Shown piece after piece: positions 7,590-10,954 of a stretch of DNA of 10,954 nucleotides. The notes under the pieces are model-generated. The model was given only the letters and a program-made list of their open reading frames with translations. It searched no databases and was not told the origin of the DNA. This DNA is from Pseudomonadota bacterium (GTDB taxonomy: Bacteria > Desulfobacterota > Anaeroferrophillalia > Anaeroferrophillales > Tharpellaceae), in the NCBI GenBank assembly GCA_015486445.1, contig WFRT01000044.1, positions 1-10,954 of the forward strand, written 5' to 3'. Positions within the stretch are counted from its first letter, which is position 1; each line of letters starts with the position of its first letter. A program made the translations under genes and the position numbers.

Positions 7590-7778
7590 CTGAGCAGGTC
7601 TTCTGGCTTCCGGATCAAGCCTACTCACCGCTCCTTCCCATACAGATTAAAGCGTACAGTGGAAAAACGCGGTTTTCGTAACCGGTTACAGCGGCGGGCC
7701 CGCTGCCGATTTACACGGCATTCCCTTTTAACGCGGCCTGGAAAAACCGGGGGTTTTCCCAAGCCTCACGCGGCTCAG
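7590..7778 (-). promoter_or_regulatory. Cobalamin (B12) riboswitch aptamer
   Basis: This is an RNA sensor on the minus strand for adenosylcobalamin or a related corrinoid. P1 forms from CTGAGC (7778-7773) and GCTCAG (7595-7590). The conserved core follows in order: AAAAGGGAA (7729-7721), a GCGGGCCCGC-rich arm ending in GCTGTAA (7703-7686), CCACTGT (7662-7656), GGGAAGG (about 7639-7633), and the B12 box GCCAGAAGACCTGC (7607-7594). These match the family consensus closely, the B12 box with a single change from the common GCCAGGAGACCTGC. It controls the receptor and propeller genes, most likely by premature termination when corrinoid is plentiful. Confidence 0.95.
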
Positions 7779-7807
7779 AAACATTATGAATTTTTAACGG
7801 AACCGTC

Positions 7808-7836
7808 TCTATACACGCTTGCCGGACCCGTGTCAA
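7808..7836 (-). promoter_or_regulatory. Sigma-70 promoter of the riboswitch-receptor operon
   Basis: TTGACA (7836-7831) is followed after exactly 17 bases by TATAGA (7813-7808) on the minus strand. A start near 7801 would put the aptamer about 20 bases into the transcript, as expected for a riboswitch leader. Confidence 0.7.
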
Positions 7837-7849
7837 GGTGCCATTGACA
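7831..7849. promoter_or_regulatory. 19-bp near-palindrome covering the -35 box
   Basis: TGTCAAGGTGCCATTGACA is an inverted repeat with six-base perfect arms. The left arm is the -35 box of the minus-strand receptor promoter, and the right arm is a second TTGACA facing the TRAP operon. It could be an operator, or simply two back-to-back -35 hexamers; the plus-strand one has only a poor -10 (TAGGTC) at 17 bases. Confidence 0.3.
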
Positions 7850-7869
7850 AAGACAGAGACCTCTGCTAG

Positions 7870-7914
7870 GTCATATGACAAATGATTATAAACCGCTAAT
7901 TCCGGTCGTATAAT
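7870..7914 (+). promoter_or_regulatory. Candidate TRAP operon promoter with adjacent palindrome
   Basis: A perfect -10 hexamer TATAAT (7909-7914) lies about 42 bases before the DctP start, but the -35 position at 17 bases (TTATAA) is weak. A perfect 10-bp palindrome, GTCATATGAC (7870-7879), lies just upstream. A weak -35 with a nearby palindrome suggests activator control, which is inference only. No TRAP regulator gene is visible. Confidence 0.35.
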
Positions 7915-7955
7915 TCAAGTCGCAGCCGCAGCTTTAAGCCCCGGGAGGAACGCTC

Positions 7956-8996
7956 ATGATCATGACCGCAGAAAGAACAAAAAATCTTTTGCTCGCCATC
8001 TTTTTCACTCTCGTCCTGCTCCTGCGGCCGGGTCCCGGCAGCGCCGCGCCGGTCATCAAGATCGGCCACGTCGCCCCGCCTTTCCACGGCCAGCACATCG
8101 GCCTCGAACATTTCGCCCGCTACCTGGCCGAACACACCGACGGCCGCATCCGCTGCAAAGTTTTTCCCCTGGGCCAGCTCGGCGGGGAACGCTCACTCGC
8201 CGAACAGGTCCAGACCGGAACCCTGCCGATGGCGGTCATCACCACCGCCGTGCTGTCCAACTTCGTCCCCCAGGTCGGGGTCCTCGACCTGCCCTTTCTC
8301 TTCCCCGACCGCCACACCGCCTACGCAGTGCTCGACAGCCCGGTCCGGGAGAAGATTTTCGCCTGCTTCCCGGCCAAGGGTTTCGTCGCCCTGACCTTCA
8401 TGGAGAATGAGTTCCGCGACCTGACCAACTCGAAACGGCCGATACGCGACCCCGCCGACCTCAAGGGCTTGAAGATCAGGACTATGGAGAGCCCGATCTT
8501 CATCGACACCTTCAAGGCCCTCGGCGCCGAACCGGTGCCGATGCCTTTCCCCGAGGTCTACAACGCCTTGGAGCAGAAGGTCATCGACGGCCAGGACAAC
8601 CCGCTTTTCACCTCGATCCTGGTCAAGTTCACCGAAGTCAACCACTTCGTCACCCGCAGCCACCACGTGCTCACCGAAACCGTGATGATCGTCAACCGCG
8701 ATTTCTGGGAACGGCTCCGGCCGGCCGACCAAAAGCTGTTCCGGACCGCCGCCTACGAGGCCATGATCGTCAACCGGGCGGTCAACCTCGAGGGCGAACT
8801 GAAACTGCCGCGGCTCAAGATCAGCATCCCCGCCTACATCCGCGAAAAAAAGCTTGACTACGTCGAGCTGACCCCGGCCCAGCGGGAAAAATTCCGGGCC
8901 GCCGTGGCCCCGATCTACAAAAAATACCGGACCCGGATCGGACCGGAAATCTTTGACGCGGTCCTGGCCCGGGTGCGGGAAATGCAGCCGCGTTAA
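7956..8996 (+). CDS. dctP: TRAP transporter periplasmic substrate-binding protein (DctP family)
   Basis: This 346-residue exported protein binds a carboxylate-type solute in the periplasm and hands it to the DctQM membrane complex. The signal peptide covers about 1-31 (GSAAP cleavage region), then VIKIGHVAPP opens the mature fold. Family landmarks are GLKIRTMESP with Arg175, the arginine that normally binds the solute carboxylate, and VIDGQDNP (209-216) with Asn215 in the hinge/binding region. The length is typical. The start at 7956 has GGGAGGA six bases upstream; a second ATG at codon 3 is less well placed. It is the first gene of a dctPQM operon, 16 bases ahead of dctQ. The substrate is not predictable: relatives bind C4-dicarboxylates, 2-oxoacids, sugar acids or aromatic acids, and no catabolic gene is beside it to narrow this down. 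Confidence 0.93.
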   Translation: MIMTAERTKNLLLAIFFTLVLLLRPGPGSAAPVIKIGHVAPPFHGQHIGLEHFARYLAEHTDGRIRCKVFPLGQLGGERSLAEQVQTGTLPMAVITTAVLSNFVPQVGVLDLPFLFPDRHTAYAVLDSPVREKIFACFPAKGFVALTFMENEFRDLTNSKRPIRDPADLKGLKIRTMESPIFIDTFKALGAEPVPMPFPEVYNALEQKVIDGQDNPLFTSILVKFTEVNHFVTRSHHVLTETVMIVNRDFWERLRPADQKLFRTAAYEAMIVNRAVNLEGELKLPRLKISIPAYIREKKLDYVELTPAQREKFRAAVAPIYKKYRTRIGPEIFDAVLARVREMQPR

Positions 8997-9012
8997 AAGG
9001 GACAACCGGCAA

Positions 9013-9585
9013 GTGAAAACCACCTCCCGCCGCGCCCGCTGCGAGGGCCTTTTCCTCGGCTGGCTGCTTTTGGGGATGGCCCTGTTCGCCTTTCTCCAAG
9101 TCGTCCTGCGCTACCTTTTCCACACCGGCTTCAGCTGGGGCGAGGAGCTCAACCGCTACCTCTGCATCCTGCTGACCTTTACCGGGGCCGTCCTCGGGGT
9201 CGAGCGCGGCAGCCATTTCTCGATGGATGTCCTGCGCCGGGTGCTGCCGCCCGGCCTCAGCCTCTGGGTCGAGCGCCTGGTCCTGCTGCTGAGCGCCATG
9301 ATCTACGCGGTCACGGCCTGGTACGGATTCATCCAGGTCGCCCGCCTCCACCGTTTCGCATCCCACTCCCCGGCCCTGCAGCTGCCGATGAGCGGGCTCT
9401 ATCTGATCATTCCGCTGGGCTGTACGCTGATGGCCTGGCGCAGCCTCAAAGCGATCATCTCCCCCCGGCTCAAATGCACCGGACCCCCGGCCGGAGAACT
9501 CCCTCGAACCACCCCGGAACCGACCCCCGGGGATACGAAGAGCGGCCGGCCGAAGAAGGATTCAGCCGGGGGACAAAAGCCATGA
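9013..9585 (+). CDS. dctQ: TRAP transporter small membrane subunit (DctQ family)
   Basis: This 190-residue four-helix inner-membrane protein pairs with the large subunit of the TRAP transporter. Family features are FSWGEELNRYLC near residues 41-52, followed by TFTGAVLGVERGSHFSMD. I chose the GTG at 9013, which has AAAGGGA just upstream and lies 16 bases after dctP; the upstream in-frame ATG at 8953 would overlap dctP by 44 bases and add a polar, non-membrane leader. The last 35 or so residues form a Pro/Gly/Lys-rich hydrophilic tail, longer than is usual for the family and probably disordered. The tail runs to the ATGA overlap with dctM, so it may simply be the extension that keeps the two genes coupled. 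Confidence 0.88.
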   Translation: MKTTSRRARCEGLFLGWLLLGMALFAFLQVVLRYLFHTGFSWGEELNRYLCILLTFTGAVLGVERGSHFSMDVLRRVLPPGLSLWVERLVLLLSAMIYAVTAWYGFIQVARLHRFASHSPALQLPMSGLYLIIPLGCTLMAWRSLKAIISPRLKCTGPPAGELPRTTPEPTPGDTKSGRPKKDSAGGQKP

Positions 9586-10856
9586 TCACGGCCCTGGTCC
9601 TGACCTTTACCGGGCTTTTGCTGCTCGGGGTGCCGATCGCTGCGGTTCTCCTGGCGACCACCGGCATCACCCTGAAATTTTTCACCTGGACCCCGCTTCT
9701 GGTGCTGCCCCAGCAGCTCTTCAACGCCCTCGACAACTTCGTCCTCCTGGCCATCCCCTTTTTCATCCTCGCCGGGGCGATCATGACCGAAGGCGAAATG
9801 GCCGAGCGGCTGGTCGCCGTCATCCGCTACCTCGTCGGCCGGGTTCCCGGCGGCCTGGCGATCGCGGCCCTGCTGGGCTGCATCTTTTTCGCCGCCCTCT
9901 CGGGCTCGAGCCCGGCCACCGTCATCGCCATCGGCGGCATCATGATCCCGGCCTTGAAGGAGGCCGGCTACGAAGAAGAATTCGCCATCGGCCTGCTGAC
10001 CTCGGCGGGCTCGCTGGGCATCGTCATCCCGCCCTCGATCCCGATGATCCTCTACTGCCTGGTGATGAACGTTTCGGTCTCCGAGCTGTTCATGGCCGGG
10101 ATCGTGCCGGGCCTGCTGATCGGGCTGATTTTCAGCCTCTACATCCTTTTCCGGGCCCGGCGCCACGACTGGCGGGAGGCCGGCCCCTTCTCCTGGCCGG
10201 TCTTTTTCGGCCTCCTGAAAGAGGGCATCTGGGCCCTGCTTTTGCCGGTCATCGTTCTCGGCGGCATCTACTCCGGCATCTTCACCCCGACCGAGGCCGC
10301 CGCCGTGGCCGCCGCCTACGCCCTGTTTGTCGAACTCGTCCTCTACCGCAGCCTCTCCCTGGCCCGTCTCAACCACTGCCTGACCGAAGCCGCCCTGCTC
10401 TCGGCCGCCCTGCTTTTCATTCTCGCCGCGGCGATGACCTTCGTCTGGCTCCTGACCTCCGAGGGCATCCCGGCGGCCCTGGCCGGCTGGCTGACCGCCC
10501 ACATCAACAACCGCTGGCTGTTTCTGCTGCTGATCAACCTGCTCTTTCTCGCCCTGGGCTCGGTCATGGACGACGTCTCGGCGATGCTGATTCTCTCGCC
10601 GCTGCTGGTCGAAAGCCTGCGCCGCTACCAGATCAACCTGGTGCACTACGGCATCATCATGGTCATGGTCATCGAAATCGGCTTCCTGACCCCGCCTTTC
10701 GGGCTCAACCTCTTCGTCGCCATGGGCCTGACCGGAAAAAGCCTGCTCGAGGTCAGCCGGGCGGTCCTGCCCTTCCTGCTCCTGCTCCTGCTGACCATCA
10801 TTCTGATCACCTGCCTGCCGGGTTTGAGCCTCTGGCTGCCGGGGCTGCTCAGATAA
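9582..10856 (+). CDS. dctM: TRAP transporter large membrane subunit (DctM family)
   Basis: This 424-residue polytopic inner-membrane protein is the transport channel of the TRAP system, driven by an ion gradient (usually sodium). Hydrophobic helices fill nearly the whole length. Family signatures include GVPIAAVLL near the start, IPFFILAGAIM, LSGSSPATVIAIGGIMIPALK, SLGIVIPPSIPMILY, IFTPTEAAAVAAAYAL and IGFLTPPFGLNLFVA near the end. I chose the ATG at 9582, which overlaps the dctQ stop codon as ATGA, rather than an ATG at 9474 that would add 36 hydrophilic residues read inside dctQ. Length and motifs are those of a complete protein. No clear intrinsic terminator follows the stop codon within the window. 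Confidence 0.94.
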   Translation: MITALVLTFTGLLLLGVPIAAVLLATTGITLKFFTWTPLLVLPQQLFNALDNFVLLAIPFFILAGAIMTEGEMAERLVAVIRYLVGRVPGGLAIAALLGCIFFAALSGSSPATVIAIGGIMIPALKEAGYEEEFAIGLLTSAGSLGIVIPPSIPMILYCLVMNVSVSELFMAGIVPGLLIGLIFSLYILFRARRHDWREAGPFSWPVFFGLLKEGIWALLLPVIVLGGIYSGIFTPTEAAAVAAAYALFVELVLYRSLSLARLNHCLTEAALLSAALLFILAAAMTFVWLLTSEGIPAALAGWLTAHINNRWLFLLLINLLFLALGSVMDDVSAMLILSPLLVESLRRYQINLVHYGIIMVMVIEIGFLTPPFGLNLFVAMGLTGKSLLEVSRAVLPFLLLLLLTIILITCLPGLSLWLPGLLR

Positions 10857-10883
10857 TTTTTCGGTAACTATTCAGCTAAATTT

Positions 10884-10954
10884 GATGGCGTCGTAAAAAC
10901 TCTTCATCTGCTGCGTTCCCCTTCAACCTTCGTCACTGCGGCGTACCGTATGTA
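10884..10954. repeat. Probable dispersed repeat, cut by the right edge
   Basis: After the dctM stop codon the sequence changes character: GATGGCGTCGTAAAAAC, then CTGCTGCGTT, GTCACTGCGGCGTACC and GTATGTA. From memory, similar stretches recur between genes in deltaproteobacterial genomes, often as long inverted repeats. Only the first arm would be visible here. I see no gene in 10857-10954. Confidence 0.35.

Noticed and set aside
8953..9012. Upstream ATG start for dctQ
   Set aside because: It would overlap dctP by 44 bases and add a polar leader; the GTG at 9013 has a better ribosome binding site and spacing.
9474..9581. Upstream ATG start for dctM
   Set aside because: It would lie deep inside dctQ and add 36 hydrophilic residues before the first membrane helix; the ATGA overlap at 9582 is the usual arrangement.
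9399..10646. 415-codon minus-strand ORF
   Set aside because: It is an antisense shadow of dctM with Gln/Gly/Asp-rich low-complexity translation; the plus strand carries all DctM signatures.

Overview
The window is about 60% GC. It reads as a chromosomal segment of an anaerobic, respiratory Gram-negative bacterium, most plausibly a member of the Desulfobacterota (old Deltaproteobacteria). The grounds are a multiheme cytochrome c with a cytochrome b partner, a TRAP transporter, an outer-membrane TonB receptor, strong AGGAGG ribosome binding sites and an apparent selenoprotein. The lineage is inferred from gene content and style, not from a marker gene.

Layout. Positions 1-516 (minus) are the N-terminal third or so of a transketolase that runs off the left edge. 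Positions 680-3271 (minus) form a compact three-gene operon: an ArsR-family repressor, an octaheme cytochrome c of the tetrathionate-reductase type, and a four-helix membrane cytochrome b. Positions 3355-3399 are a strong hairpin terminator. Positions 3435-7800 (minus) are a second operon: promoter, cobalamin riboswitch, intrinsic terminator, TonB-dependent receptor and a secreted beta-propeller protein. Positions 7956-10856 (plus) are a divergent TRAP transporter operon in the order substrate-binding protein, small and large membrane subunits. The right edge holds the start of a probable dispersed repeat.

Main discovery. The octaheme cytochrome appears as two ORFs (2595-2918 and 1290-2519), but they share one frame and are separated only by an in-frame UGA at 2597-2595. 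The bases after the UGA encode uninterrupted cytochrome sequence that includes the second CXXCH heme motif. A 7-bp hairpin with an AGGU loop lies 18-35 nt downstream of the UGA, which fits the bacterial SECIS geometry and closely resembles the fdhF element of E. coli. I therefore annotate one 542-residue selenoprotein with Sec at residue 108, eight CXXCH motifs and a C-terminal membrane anchor. The cytochrome b would link it to the quinone pool, and the ArsR protein, whose gene overlaps it by one base, probably regulates it.

Second system. The cobalamin riboswitch points to corrinoid uptake. The TonB receptor followed by a secreted beta-propeller recalls the BtuB/BtuG arrangement of Bacteroides, but here in a different kind of genome and with a propeller fused to a duplicated beta-sandwich domain. 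The TRAP transporter substrate cannot be read from the sequence.
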